Shown here piece after piece: positions 1 through 6,348 of a stretch of 20,166 nucleotides of DNA; the stretch's first letter is position 1, and the number at the start of each line of letters is the position of its first letter. The stretch is taken from positions 1-20,166 of the IMG/VR virus record IMGVR_UViG_3300050123_000055. One strand, written 5' to 3'. This DNA is from a virus. The notes beneath the pieces were generated by a model that saw only the letters and a program-made list of their open reading frames with translations, searched no databases and was not told the DNA's origin. A program made the translations under genes and the position numbers.

Positions 1-1503
1 CTGAGAAAGACTGCCAAACATCTGAAGCGCCGCATCCTGCGTCCATTCCTTTGCGGCTCCAATATCGATTTTAACGCTCCAAACCTTACCCTTTACCTTA
101 ACTGGGTCAAAATCAACAGGATATTTGTTGCCATCGGCATCTATTACCTCTCTCCAACGCGATTCTTTTATGTATGCAAGTGTCATGTCAAGCCAGTTTA
201 AGGCAAATTCACGGGCAAAATTATAATATCGGTTTTGAATTGTCTGAATCGGTATCTTTGACTGTGCGATTGCGGCCAACATGGCGTTGGCATTGGTGGG
301 ATTTATATTTCCAAGGCTCGCGTCACTGTACCCCATCATTTCAAGGGTGTTTTTCAAAAGTGTAGCGGGAAGATTATAAGCGTCTGACGCCATCGATGCA
401 GGTTGCAGATATTTGGCGGCAGAATTTACGTCTCCAATTACTGCAATAGGTTTGGTAATGGAGTTGTCCCACTTTGTCAAACCCGAAGAACGGCTATAAA
501 TGACCTTTGGGCTACTATTTGAAAGCACATATAAAATGGTATATGCAACCGATTTATTAATAGCCACCTGATTGGGGATAAGTCCTGTGATTTCAGCTCT
601 GCCGTGGCATGAATTCTTACGTATTTTCCAATTCATCATACTTATCGGGTATCTTTTTAAAAGCGTGTCCCATGCCTTGCGGATGATTACATTCTTGCAT
701 TGCTTTTGCGCCCATACTGTTCCGTTATCCCTGTAAAGATAGAGCAGGGTTATGACCTTGCCGTCAGCCTTATCCTGTAATTCGGTTTGCGACATGTCGC
801 CACTTTGATATTGATAATCGCTGTCTTTAGTAATAGCATCAACATCGTCCTGCTTTACTTTATTCTTTTTTGCCTCTGCCCTAACGTCCGACAACATTTC
901 ACGCCGAGCAATAATTATGTAGGGCTGTTTCTGCGGGTCACGTTCATTTGTATTACCGGGGTAGTAGTTGACATTGTCAATAGATTCAACTTCCATTTTA
1001 CCTTTTGCCGTCTGACCTGTTTCAGCCTCGTCATCCCAATATGAAAAGAGGATAAAATCACCTGATATACAAGCATCGAGCAACCCCTCTTGACTTATAT
1101 AGTCCATATTAAGGCGTCCCCAGTCCATTTCAAACATGCCGCTTAACTTTTGGGCTTCGGCTTCGTTCAAAAGGAATGGATTTTCACCTCCCGCGGCAAG
1201 CGTCGCAATATTCTGTTGATTTTGTGCGGCAAGTTCGGGAGTGACAACTTTGTCAGGCCAATTCGGAGCTGAAAACAAGACCGCAATTTTGTTTGTGAGG
1301 ACTGATGAAATTTTCTGACCCGTAGCCCTTTCAATAAAATTAATAACAGGCTTAGGAAGGTCAACCGCCGGAGAACCGTGCCACTGATCACCCGCATTAA
1401 ACCGCTCATTTCTCTTGACGGTTTCATAAAGGTTGATAGTGTTTTTATAGTCTATCCCCGATTGATACCGGCTCCATATATCCTCTATACTCGGAGTATT
1501 CAT
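1..1503 (-). CDS. Phage portal protein (3' end beyond the window)
   Basis: I translated the minus strand from ATG at 1503 and found 501 codons without a stop up to the left edge, so the C-terminus is missing. The N-terminus MNTPSIEDIWSRY is followed by an ETVKRNERFNAGDQWHG stretch and LPKPVINFIERATG, the pattern I know from portal proteins of clostridial siphoviruses. The portal is the dodecameric ring at one head vertex through which TerL pumps DNA and to which the tail joins. The start has an AGAGGTGTGACA leader, and the gene begins 2 nt after the stop of the small membrane-protein gene. Its place downstream of TerS-TerL fits the usual packaging order. The family call rests on sequence resemblance and synteny, not on a single catalytic motif. 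Confidence 0.88.
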   Translation of the reverse strand, partial: MNTPSIEDIWSRYQSGIDYKNTINLYETVKRNERFNAGDQWHGSPAVDLPKPVINFIERATGQKISSVLTNKIAVLFSAPNWPDKVVTPELAAQNQQNIATLAAGGENPFLLNEAEAQKLSGMFEMDWGRLNMDYISQEGLLDACISGDFILFSYWDDEAETGQTAKGKMEVESIDNVNYYPGNTNERDPQKQPYIIIARREMLSDVRAEAKKNKVKQDDVDAITKDSDYQYQSGDMSQTELQDKADGKVITLLYLYRDNGTVWAQKQCKNVIIRKAWDTLLKRYPISMMNWKIRKNSCHGRAEITGLIPNQVAINKSVAYTILYVLSNSSPKVIYSRSSGLTKWDNSITKPIAVIGDVNSAAKYLQPASMASDAYNLPATLLKNTLEMMGYSDASLGNINPTNANAMLAAIAQSKIPIQTIQNRYYNFAREFALNWLDMTLAYIKESRWREVIDADGNKYPVDFDPVKVKGKVWSVKIDIGAAKEWTQDAALQMFGSLSQ

Positions 1504-1505
1504 TG

Positions 1506-1772
1506 TCACACCTCTTTATCGCTTGGTAATTCTGCGTTATATGCCGCAAATCGTTCTAAATTTTCTTGCATCTTATCTGAGGACTTCTTACTTTCCGCGT
1601 CCTCCTGCATGGCTTGTACGCCCTCTACGACCGCCCTCACAGGGTTACTTAACTGTTGGGGCAGTTCGTTGCGGTATAACTGCAAGGCGTTGTGTTGCCC
1701 CTTGATAAAGCACCACATGCCAAATACGCAGGTTATCATTCCGCAGACTATTGCTATTAGAATATCAATCAT
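1506..1772 (-). CDS. Small single-pass membrane protein, unknown function
   Basis: This 88-aa protein starts at ATG 1772, preceded by GGAGGAATT; longer in-frame starts lack such a site. The N-terminus (IDILIAIVCGMITCVFGMW, residues 2-20) is a single hydrophobic segment, followed by a charged, probably helical cytoplasmic part rich in Q, E and K. Similar short proteins with an N-terminal membrane anchor occur between terminase and portal in Firmicutes phages; their role is not known to me. It lies between the terminator-ended RNA block and the portal gene and is likely co-transcribed with the portal. A holin is unlikely because only one membrane segment is present and the position is wrong. 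Confidence 0.75.
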   Translation of the reverse strand: MIDILIAIVCGMITCVFGMWCFIKGQHNALQLYRNELPQQLSNPVRAVVEGVQAMQEDAESKKSSDKMQENLERFAAYNAELPSDKEV

Positions 1773-1857
1773 AATTCCTCCATGCCCCGAAGGGTTGACA
1801 GTTTGGGTGAACTCTGTCAAACACTAAATTAGCGTGGTATGCCTCACGCGGATTTAC

Positions 1858-1891
1858 AAAAATAAAAGGGATACAGCCGAAGCCATACCCC
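1858..1891 (-). terminator. Intrinsic terminator ending the structured RNA block
   Basis: On the minus strand, bases 1891 to 1868 form a 10-bp stem (GGGGTATGGC with GCTGTATCCC, three G-U pairs) closed by a TTCG tetraloop. It is followed by a U-rich run, TTTTATTTTT (1867-1858). This is a textbook Rho-independent terminator. It sits inside the packaging operon, upstream of the membrane-protein and portal genes. Either transcription partly reads through, or a separate promoter drives the portal side. Confidence 0.8.
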
Positions 1892-2187
1892 ACTTACCGC
1901 ATTTAGCGGTTTGATTGTGGAGGCTCCGTGTTCGGGAGCAGGCCACTTGATATTTAATTAGTGTTAAGTCCCCACCGTACTTAACATGCAATCGACAGAC
2001 AAAGTTAAATTGTCAATTGCTCCCCACATAAAACTTACCGACAATAGATTCTGACTTTGTCGTACATATTCGGCCTGTATTGTGTGCAATGTTGTGCATT
2101 CCTGCTATCTCAAGTCGTCAATTTGTTAGCCGCCAGACGACAGGCGGCACTCGGGTGTGTTTAAGGTCTTCATCCCGACCGCTAAAG
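1892..2187 (-). ncRNA. Candidate structured RNA, segment 2 (3' part of the block)
   Basis: No convincing reading frame covers this stretch, but it is full of stems on the minus strand. They are GCCGCC/GGCGGC (2129-2148), GTCGTC/GACGAC (2114-2119 with 2136-2141, mutually exclusive or pseudoknotted with the former), YTTG/CAGG (2101-2114), CGACAA/TTGTCG (2039-2062), a 10-bp stem (1988-2020), an 8-bp stem (1962-1986), GCTCC/GGAGC inside GTGG/CCAC (1917-1946) and ACCGC/GCGGT (1896-1910). It ends in the terminator at 1858-1891. The core around 2101-2131 (GGCTAACAA followed by a C(C/T)TG-6nt-CAGG hairpin) recurs in segment 1 with the same spacing. It begins with GCATGTAG, which contains the stop of the upstream 45-aa gene. 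The RNA class is unassigned; large phage RNAs (GOLLD, ROOL) or HEARO/omega-type RNAs are candidates to test. Confidence 0.6.
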
Positions 2188-2189
2188 GA

Positions 2190-2327
2190 CTACATGCTTA
2201 GTCTTTTGATTTCTTCTGATGCCCTTTTGCATTCCTCAAAGAATTTAGGGTCTGTTTTTTGGCTCATAATTCTAAAAAACTCTTCTGTTTTTTCTGGTTT
2301 TACTATAAAAGCAATATTTTCGTTCAT
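2190..2327 (-). CDS. 45-aa phage protein of unknown function
   Basis: ATG at 2327 is preceded by AAAAGGAGCAGAT, a strong ribosome site. The product reads NENIAFIVKPEKTEEFF near the start, then a charged helical tail (DPKFFEECKRASEEIKRL). The VKPEK...EEF pattern reminds me of short clostridial phage proteins without known role. The gene is flanked on both sides by the structured RNA segments, and its TAG stop lies inside the GCATGTAG motif that begins segment 2. No membrane segment or metal-binding motif is visible. It is a real gene judging by its ribosome site and composition; the function cannot be inferred. Confidence 0.65.
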   Translation of the reverse strand: MNENIAFIVKPEKTEEFFRIMSQKTDPKFFEECKRASEEIKRLSM

Positions 2328-2349
2328 ATCTGCTCCTTTTATAAAGTAA

Positions 2350-2497
2350 GCATGTGGGCAATGGACTTTCACCATTGCATGAGAGACTAAATTCCCTGTT
2401 AATTCAGGTGTGCGGTTGTTAGCCCCGCGTTAAGGTTGCCTTCAACGTTACTCTCACGCTACCTACAAGCCTGCGTCTATATTCCGCCACCACATGC
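2350..2497 (-). ncRNA. Candidate structured RNA, segment 1 (closed multi-helix domain)
   Basis: The 148-nt stretch folds on paper into a closed domain. The ends pair as an 8-bp helix (GCATGTGG at 2497-2490 with CCACATGC at 2357-2350). Inside is a second helix (GCGTGAGAG, 2459-2451, with CTCTCATGC, 2385-2377, one wobble). It encloses a hairpin CGTT(G)AAGG/CCTTAACG (2428-2447), a GCGG/CCGC stem around GGCTAACAA (2412-2428) and a CCTG/CAGG hairpin (2395-2408). Next to the closing helix is a perfect 6-bp hairpin CAATGG-TGAAAGT-CCATTG (2359-2377). It lies between the stop of a 39-aa gene and the ribosome site of a 45-aa gene. The function is unknown; it may be part of one long RNA with segment 2. 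Confidence 0.65.
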
Positions 2498-2501
2498 GTA
2501 T

Positions 2502-2621
2502 TTACTTAGAATTTAATATTTTTAAATATTTTCTTTTACTTATATGACCTGCGTAAAATGAATTATGTAGTTCTCTTGTTAGCGATTTTACTTTAAAATA
2601 AGAAACTATTTTATTAATCAT
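2502..2621 (-). CDS. 39-aa basic small protein
   Basis: ATG at 2621 follows an excellent ribosome site, AAGGAGGAAAT. The 39-codon frame encodes a Lys/Arg-rich peptide (INKIVSYFKVKSL, then RELHNSFYAGH and KRKYLKILNSK) with no acidic cluster and no membrane segment. It could be a small RNA- or DNA-binding peptide, or a remnant; nothing specific is recognised. The TAA stop sits 4 nt before the closing helix of structured RNA segment 1. Evidence for translation is the ribosome site and the position between other minus-strand genes. Confidence 0.5.
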   Translation of the reverse strand: MINKIVSYFKVKSLTRELHNSFYAGHISKRKYLKILNSK

Positions 2622-2638
2622 ATTTCCTCCTTAAGTAT

Positions 2639-2821
2639 TTACTTATACCCTTTGCATTTCGTCATGTCTTGATATGCCCTATTTGTGCAATGGCCTTGAT
2701 TATACAAACAGTTTGTATCACCGCAATGTCTAAGCCGTATAACCTCGGGGCAGACGTTCTGACAGTCCTGAACGCATAAAGGTTTTACTGAGGGATTGCA
2801 TATTTCGCAAGGTGAAAACAT
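2639..2821 (-). CDS. 60-aa cysteine-rich small protein
   Basis: The 60-residue product has ten cysteines, spread as CEIC, C..DC...C, C....C and later single cysteines, so it probably binds zinc or is a compact knot. There is no signal peptide, so disulphides are less likely than metal ligands. The start at ATG 2821 has an upstream AGGTGG-type site in TAGGTGGTGGGCTAA. It follows the metallopeptidase gene by 15 nt. Similar Cys-dense small proteins are frequent in clostridial phages without assigned function. Confidence 0.7.
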   Translation of the reverse strand: MFSPCEICNPSVKPLCVQDCQNVCPEVIRLRHCGDTNCLYNQGHCTNRAYQDMTKCKGYK

Positions 2822-2836
2822 TTAGCCCACCACCTA

Positions 2837-3124
2837 TTATTTGAATATGCCAGGGTTGTCTATGATTACCGAATAAAGTCCGCAAGCCATTTGGTCTATT
2901 TGCTTCTCACTTAATCCTGCATGATATTCATTGTCAATCGCATGTAATGCCTCATGCCAAAATGTTTGCTTAATTTTTTGTTCTGAATAGTCTTTCTCAA
3001 TAGATATTTCAAGGGCTTCATAATCGCAAGTCCCATATGCTTTATTTAATCCATGACATACGCCTTTTTCTATTGACACTCCATAAGTAAGACCGGCTAT
3101 TTTTACTTTATCGGGTATGTTCAA
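2837..3124 (-). CDS. Small HExxH zinc metallopeptidase-like protein
   Basis: The 95-aa product contains FWHEALHAIDNEY (about residues 58-70): an HEALH (HExxH) zinc-peptidase motif with a downstream DNEY that could supply the third ligand. The N-terminal NIPDKVKIAGLTYGV and the order 'beta strands, then HExxH helix' match small phage metallopeptidases encoded beside terminase genes (SprT/ImmA-like minimal fold). I chose TTG at 3124 because GGAGG lies 8 nt upstream, inside the last codons of TerL, and the stop of TerL is 1 nt before it; earlier in-frame starts only translate TerL sequence in the wrong frame. The substrate is unknown. A role in head maturation, or cleavage of a host factor, is conjecture. 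Confidence 0.78.
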   Translation of the reverse strand: MNIPDKVKIAGLTYGVSIEKGVCHGLNKAYGTCDYEALEISIEKDYSEQKIKQTFWHEALHAIDNEYHAGLSEKQIDQMACGLYSVIIDNPGIFK

Positions 3125-3125
3125 A

Positions 3126-4532
3126 TTACCATCCTCCTGTGAGATATTCTTCCGTGACTTCGCCACCAAAAAAACTATCAGTGGGTTCTTTAGGTGTGAA
3201 CATTGAAAATGCATCCTGCGGTATTTGTGGCTCAATGTATGTAGCGCACGGCCTTGAAATCGCCCAATACCTTAATGCGTCTGGCAGATGGCTTATGTCA
3301 TGCGGCTCAGGCGAAGTATCGTTGCCATCTTTTGCGCTATACTGCATAAGCGGTAAACACCGAATGAGATTTACGCAATTTTCAAATATCTGTAACCTCG
3401 CCGTGGCCTTACCGCCTTTGTCAAACACTTTCATCCACTCTTTTAGGGCGAGCCATCCCGACACTCTATCGTTGCTTGCTTTCATGTAATAAAGACCGTG
3501 ATTTGCAAAAATCTCTATGGAATTTACCCCCGAGTCTGATTTGCGCGACCATAGATCGGGTGGGGCTATCCTCATGGTTATTTCATCGGTTTCGAGTGAC
3601 TTGATTTTATTTGCTGCCTCACTAACTATCAAACCGTTGTTGTCTCTTGCATCTTTCCCGCTGAAAACTTCCCGATAGACATAGGCCACGTTGTCGGGGG
3701 ATATAGCAATCCAAAGACCAGCGAGAGCATCAAGACCGTAATCTATTACGTTGTATTTGTTCCACCCACTCGGGATGGGAATAGGCTTACACACATGAAT
3801 ATTCTTGTCGAATTCGGTAAAGTACTGCCCTGAGAACGTGTCCCATTCTCCGTTAAGCCATGCCCTACGCAAATTTTCATCCTGGATAGTTTCAAGCGAT
3901 TCTAAGTAATCGGGATCATTCTTCATCAGCCAGTCATTATCGAATACTTTAGCTGGGATAAAACTGAAATCTCTTTTCTTCTCTTTGCCCCTGTACTGTT
4001 GGTCTATAAATAATCTCTTGACCCATGCATGCCCAACGCCCCCGGGGTTACAGGTTATATAAAATCTTTTGGGGTGAAGTGGCATTCCGCCCCTTAAACA
4101 AGCTCTCAAACATGTAAATTGAAACTCGGTAAACTGTGTTCCCTCGTCCATGCATATGATGTCGTATTCCTGCCCTTGATATTGGAGAACGTCTGCCTCT
4201 GCGTCGCAATATCCAAGCTTTAAACGGCTGCCATTTGGAAAGAGAAAAGCCTTTTCATCGTCGTTATAAGTAGCGACACCGTTGAGAATCCCCCGCAGCG
4301 GAATAATATGGTTTTCTCTAAGCTCCTGTATTGTGCGGCGTATCAGTAATATTCTTATCCCTGGATATTCTACTGATAAAAGAATAACTTTCATCCGCAG
4401 CGCCCATGACTTTCCGCCGCCCCGGGCCCCGCCATATGCTATGTATCTACTCCTTGCCTCAAAGAACAGTGTTTGGCGCGCAGATGGTTTGCAGTCGAGC
4501 CAAAGCGTATTCTTCGTTACTTTCTGTCTCAT
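3126..4532 (-). CDS. terL: Terminase large subunit (packaging ATPase/nuclease)
   Basis: The 468-aa protein shows the two-domain layout of the packaging motor. The ATPase domain has Walker A GGARGGGKS (residues 34-42), Walker B IICMDE (125-130) with catalytic Glu, and coupling motif TCNPGG (160-165). The C-terminal RNase H-like nuclease has IDYGLD (first acidic strand) and HDISHLPDALRYW (last metal-site Asp). Together with TerS it recognises and cuts concatemeric DNA and pumps it through the portal. Length is normal for the family and there is no truncation. The start ATG overlaps the TerS stop by 4 nt (ATGA), indicating translational coupling. The ribosome site of the next gene is embedded in its last codons. 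Confidence 0.95.
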   Translation of the reverse strand: MRQKVTKNTLWLDCKPSARQTLFFEARSRYIAYGGARGGGKSWALRMKVILLSVEYPGIRILLIRRTIQELRENHIIPLRGILNGVATYNDDEKAFLFPNGSRLKLGYCDAEADVLQYQGQEYDIICMDEGTQFTEFQFTCLRACLRGGMPLHPKRFYITCNPGGVGHAWVKRLFIDQQYRGKEKKRDFSFIPAKVFDNDWLMKNDPDYLESLETIQDENLRRAWLNGEWDTFSGQYFTEFDKNIHVCKPIPIPSGWNKYNVIDYGLDALAGLWIAISPDNVAYVYREVFSGKDARDNNGLIVSEAANKIKSLETDEITMRIAPPDLWSRKSDSGVNSIEIFANHGLYYMKASNDRVSGWLALKEWMKVFDKGGKATARLQIFENCVNLIRCLPLMQYSAKDGNDTSPEPHDISHLPDALRYWAISRPCATYIEPQIPQDAFSMFTPKEPTDSFFGGEVTEEYLTGGW

Positions 4533-4936
4533 CTCGCCAACTTCTTCAATTCGGGCGGCAGTTCAATCTTAATCGTCCCCGAAACATTCACATTGTTATT
4601 TGTGTCAACCCTATATCCGAAGTGCTTGTTAAGTATTAAAGCCGCTGCGGCGGTTCTCTTAGTAGGTTCCTCCGCCATCCAGTCGAGTATCCTATTTTCA
4701 AGAACAGTGTAGAGGTTTTCTACAAGAGTTTTATAACTGAAGTCAGCCTCTGTTGACCCGAATGTGTTGTTGTTGTAGTGGCTATCATCTGTACGGTAGT
4801 TATAGAGCGTCTTGAGTGTTACCCCAATATAAGCGGCTGCATGTGAGGGAGTATTTAAACCTGTTTGAGTGTCAAGGTATTCCGCTATTTTGGCTTTGAG
4901 TATATCATATTGGAATTTTGTTCTATTGGTAACCAT
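4529..4936 (-). CDS. terS: Terminase small subunit (DNA-recognition)
   Basis: The 135-aa product has an N-terminal helix-turn-helix region (HAAAYIGVTLKTLYNYR), a helical middle and a C-terminal segment (AAALILNKHFGYR, then VSGTIKIELPPEL) typical of small terminase subunits. TerS binds the packaging site and recruits TerL, encoded immediately downstream with a 4-nt overlap. The ATG at 4936 has AAAGGAG 9 nt upstream; an in-frame GTG three codons earlier overlaps that site and is less likely. The gene is first in a late operon whose probable promoter is at 5223-5251, leaving a leader of roughly 280 nt that carries a GC-rich block. Confidence 0.88.
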   Translation of the reverse strand: MVTNRTKFQYDILKAKIAEYLDTQTGLNTPSHAAAYIGVTLKTLYNYRTDDSHYNNNTFGSTEADFSYKTLVENLYTVLENRILDWMAEEPTKRTAAAALILNKHFGYRVDTNNNVNVSGTIKIELPPELKKLAR

Positions 4937-4965
4937 TGTAAACACTCCTTTGAGAGTTAAAATAT

Positions 4966-5045
4966 CGGGTGGGGGTGTATATATACGTACTGGCAGAACG
5001 GGGGATAGTCTTTCTTCCTGCCCCCCCCCCTGGGCCTCTACCCTT
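4966..5045. other. GC-rich block with 10-C tract, cos/pac candidate
   Basis: In otherwise AT-rich DNA just upstream of terS, the plus strand carries GGGTGGGGGTG (about 4968), GGGGG (about 5000) and exactly ten C at 5021-5030 within GCCTG/CAGGC-like context. Packaging sites of many Firmicutes phages lie beside terS, and cohesive-end sequences are often G/C-only runs. The G-runs and C-run can also pair (GGGGG with CCCCC) in the terS leader RNA. This is inference from position and composition only. Confidence 0.35.
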
Positions 5046-5222
5046 TGCCTAATTGGTAATTGTCTATGCTCGTACTATACAAAATCATTGTTTTGACTAA
5101 TACGTTTATGTGCAACAATGGCTTACCTATGCGGTTTGTGCTACTTACTATTTATTTTGTTAATTGGTAATGCATATATACTGTATAAGTATGCAGTATT
5201 AATGTATATTGTGTATATTTAT

Positions 5223-5251
5223 ACTATATCACTATTGATAATGGTTGTCAA
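5223..5251 (-). promoter_or_regulatory. Consensus sigma-A promoter for the terminase operon
   Basis: On the minus strand, TTGACA (5251-5246) and TATAGT (5228-5223) are separated by exactly 17 nt, a near-perfect vegetative promoter. Initiation would be expected near 5216, giving a leader of about 280 nt before terS. It is the best promoter I see for the late/packaging genes. Confidence 0.75.
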
Positions 5252-5254
5252 TAG
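5232..5254. promoter_or_regulatory. Operator candidate overlapping the late promoter
   Basis: Half-sites CTATTGATAA and TTGTCAATAG are inverted repeats with nine of ten positions matching, separated by 3 nt. The repeat covers the -35 box and part of the spacer of the terminase promoter, where a bound repressor would block RNA polymerase. The cognate protein is unknown; the winged-helix, RHH and double-HTH proteins in this window are candidates. Confidence 0.5.
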
Positions 5255-5505
5255 CATTTTAGGAAAAAGAAAACTCGCCTGTTATAATCTATCCCAACCT
5301 CTACAATATGGCTTATCTACGCCACTTTACCCAAATACACATCTCTAATTACATATGCTCTTATCTCACCTAATCAACACTATCTCTATATATAAGTTAT
5401 CCTATTACATTACTTATCATAGTGTATACCCTTAATCCAAAGTAAACTTATAGGATATAATATGATTGAATGAGTTAAATTGATTATACGGCTTTATTTG
5501 TGTCC

Positions 5506-6024
5506 TCAATCCTTATTATTAAACCACGCTATTACTGTTGGCGTTAAATGCATGTCCAACTCATGTCTAAACATCATATATAATTCAGCCGACAACCATT
5601 TGCTCGTCATAAAATACAATGGGTTTGCGAAGTATCTTATTTCCGCTTTATCGGCACATATTGTTTGATTAAACATTACAACGCCTATGTCTATCATCCT
5701 GATTAAAAACTCTCTTGCATGTCTTGGGGTTAATCCTACAATCTCGGCAATTTCCGGTATTGTTGCCGGATGATATTTTCTGCTCTTATATATACCGATC
5801 ATGTTTGTATCTCTATATAGATGTTCGGCCAGGATGTGCATATTGGCGAAGTCCGCTTTACTGTTTATAACCTCAGATAATCTGATGCCCTGATAACCTT
5901 TTATGAAATTGCTGTTGCTGCGAAACAAATAACCTTTTTTATCATCAAATATCTTGAATTCATAATTTTGCTCTTTTACAACAACGCCCGTGTCATCAGT
6001 TATAATCCGTGTTAAATGTGGCAA
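5506..6024 (-). CDS. Winged-helix DNA-binding protein (RepL/MarR-like)
   Basis: The 172-aa product has a central winged-helix region: ATIPEIAEIVGLTPRHAREFLIR followed by MIDIGVV and an aromatic wing (EIRYFANPLYFM). The layout, with an N-terminal strand-rich part, helix-turn-helix and 'NPLYF' tail, resembles firmicute RepL/MarR-like phage and plasmid proteins. It may be a transcription regulator or a replication initiator. The start is taken as TTG 6024, with AGAGGTG 6 nt upstream. An ATG 4 nt earlier is out of frame and gives only ten codons. Two 16-bp palindromes lie 20-70 nt upstream, suggesting autoregulation. It stands alone between the RHH operon and the terminase promoter, so it could control the late genes. 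Confidence 0.75.
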   Translation of the reverse strand: MPHLTRIITDDTGVVVKEQNYEFKIFDDKKGYLFRSNSNFIKGYQGIRLSEVINSKADFANMHILAEHLYRDTNMIGIYKSRKYHPATIPEIAEIVGLTPRHAREFLIRMIDIGVVMFNQTICADKAEIRYFANPLYFMTSKWLSAELYMMFRHELDMHLTPTVIAWFNNKD

Positions 6025-6044
6025 TCATATCACCTCTTTTAATT

Positions 6045-6092
6045 TGTCGGTCGAGCGACATTTAAGCCCCTGTTTTTGTCGGTGCACAGACA
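6045..6092. promoter_or_regulatory. Pair of 16-bp palindromic operator candidates
   Basis: TGTCGGTCGAGCGACA (6045-6060) and TGTCGGTGCACAGACA (6077-6092) share TGTCGGT-N5-GACA and are each imperfect palindromes (TGTC...GACA). They start 32 bp apart, about three helical turns, so two dimers would lie on one DNA face. They sit directly upstream of the ribosome site of the winged-helix gene. Confidence 0.5.
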
Positions 6093-6312
6093 TTGTTTAA
6101 AATGCTTATAAATGGCTTGTGTATGCGTGTTTGCTGTGTTTTGGGCTCTTTAAAACTGCATAAGACCCTTTATTATCAAATGGTGGGTTGCAGTATCACG
6201 CCCAAATTACTCTCTGTTGATTTTTAATATACTAATTGTAATACGAAAATATATACAATTGCAAGCGGCGCAAACCAAAATAATGAGGCAAAATCATACA
6301 TGCTTTATAGGG
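6093..6312. other. Intergenic stretch, no gene seen
   Basis: Between the palindrome pair and the terminator of the RHH operon I see no supported gene. On the minus strand there is one weak hairpin (GGG-TCTT with AAGAgCCC, about 6145-6170) and no convincing -35/-10 pair, so the promoter of the winged-helix gene is not assigned. Confidence 0.5.
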
Positions 6313-6341
6313 CAAAAAAAGAGACCGCTTATTGGGCGGCC
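6313..6341 (-). terminator. Intrinsic terminator of the RHH operon
   Basis: On the minus strand GGCCGC (6341-6336) pairs with GCGGTC (6328-6323, one wobble) across a 7-nt loop, followed by CTCTTTTTTT (to 6314). It begins 8 nt after the stop of the 79-aa gene. On the plus strand the stem is also followed by six T, so it may act in both directions. Confidence 0.8.
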
Positions 6342-6348
6342 TTTTTTC

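Larger units (their letters stand above)
4937..5505. other. AT-rich intergenic region before the terminase operon
   Basis: This 569-nt gap contains a consensus promoter with an overlapping inverted repeat (5223-5254), a GC-rich block with a 10-C run (4966-5045) and otherwise AT-rich sequence with many short TATA-like runs. Open frames here are AT-rich, hydrophobic and lack ribosome sites, so I do not call genes. No clear terminator follows the winged-helix gene that ends at 5506, so that transcript may continue into the terminase operon. Confidence 0.6.

Noticed and set aside
787-1044. Plus-strand frames opposite the portal gene
   Set aside because: They are shadows of a continuous 501-codon portal frame on the minus strand and lack ribosome sites.
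2350-2497. tRNA-Leu-like TGGCGGAAT...AGACGC sequence with acceptor-like closing stem
   Set aside because: The T-loop is TGAAAGT instead of TTCRANY, there is no anticodon arm at the right place and the domain is too long, so it is not a tRNA.
1858-2497. Group I or group II intron
   Set aside because: No recognisable group I P7 core, no GUGYG 5' end or domain V, and no homing endonuclease or reverse transcriptase. The GGTGAAAGTCC hairpin alone is not enough.
5118-5348. Plus-strand 76-codon hydrophobic frame
   Set aside because: No ribosome site, AT-driven composition, and it lies opposite the late promoter and operator; most likely chance.
6140-6165. Sequence reminiscent of a type II CRISPR repeat (GTTTTAAAGAGC)
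   Set aside because: Single copy, no spacers and no cas genes; chance resemblance.
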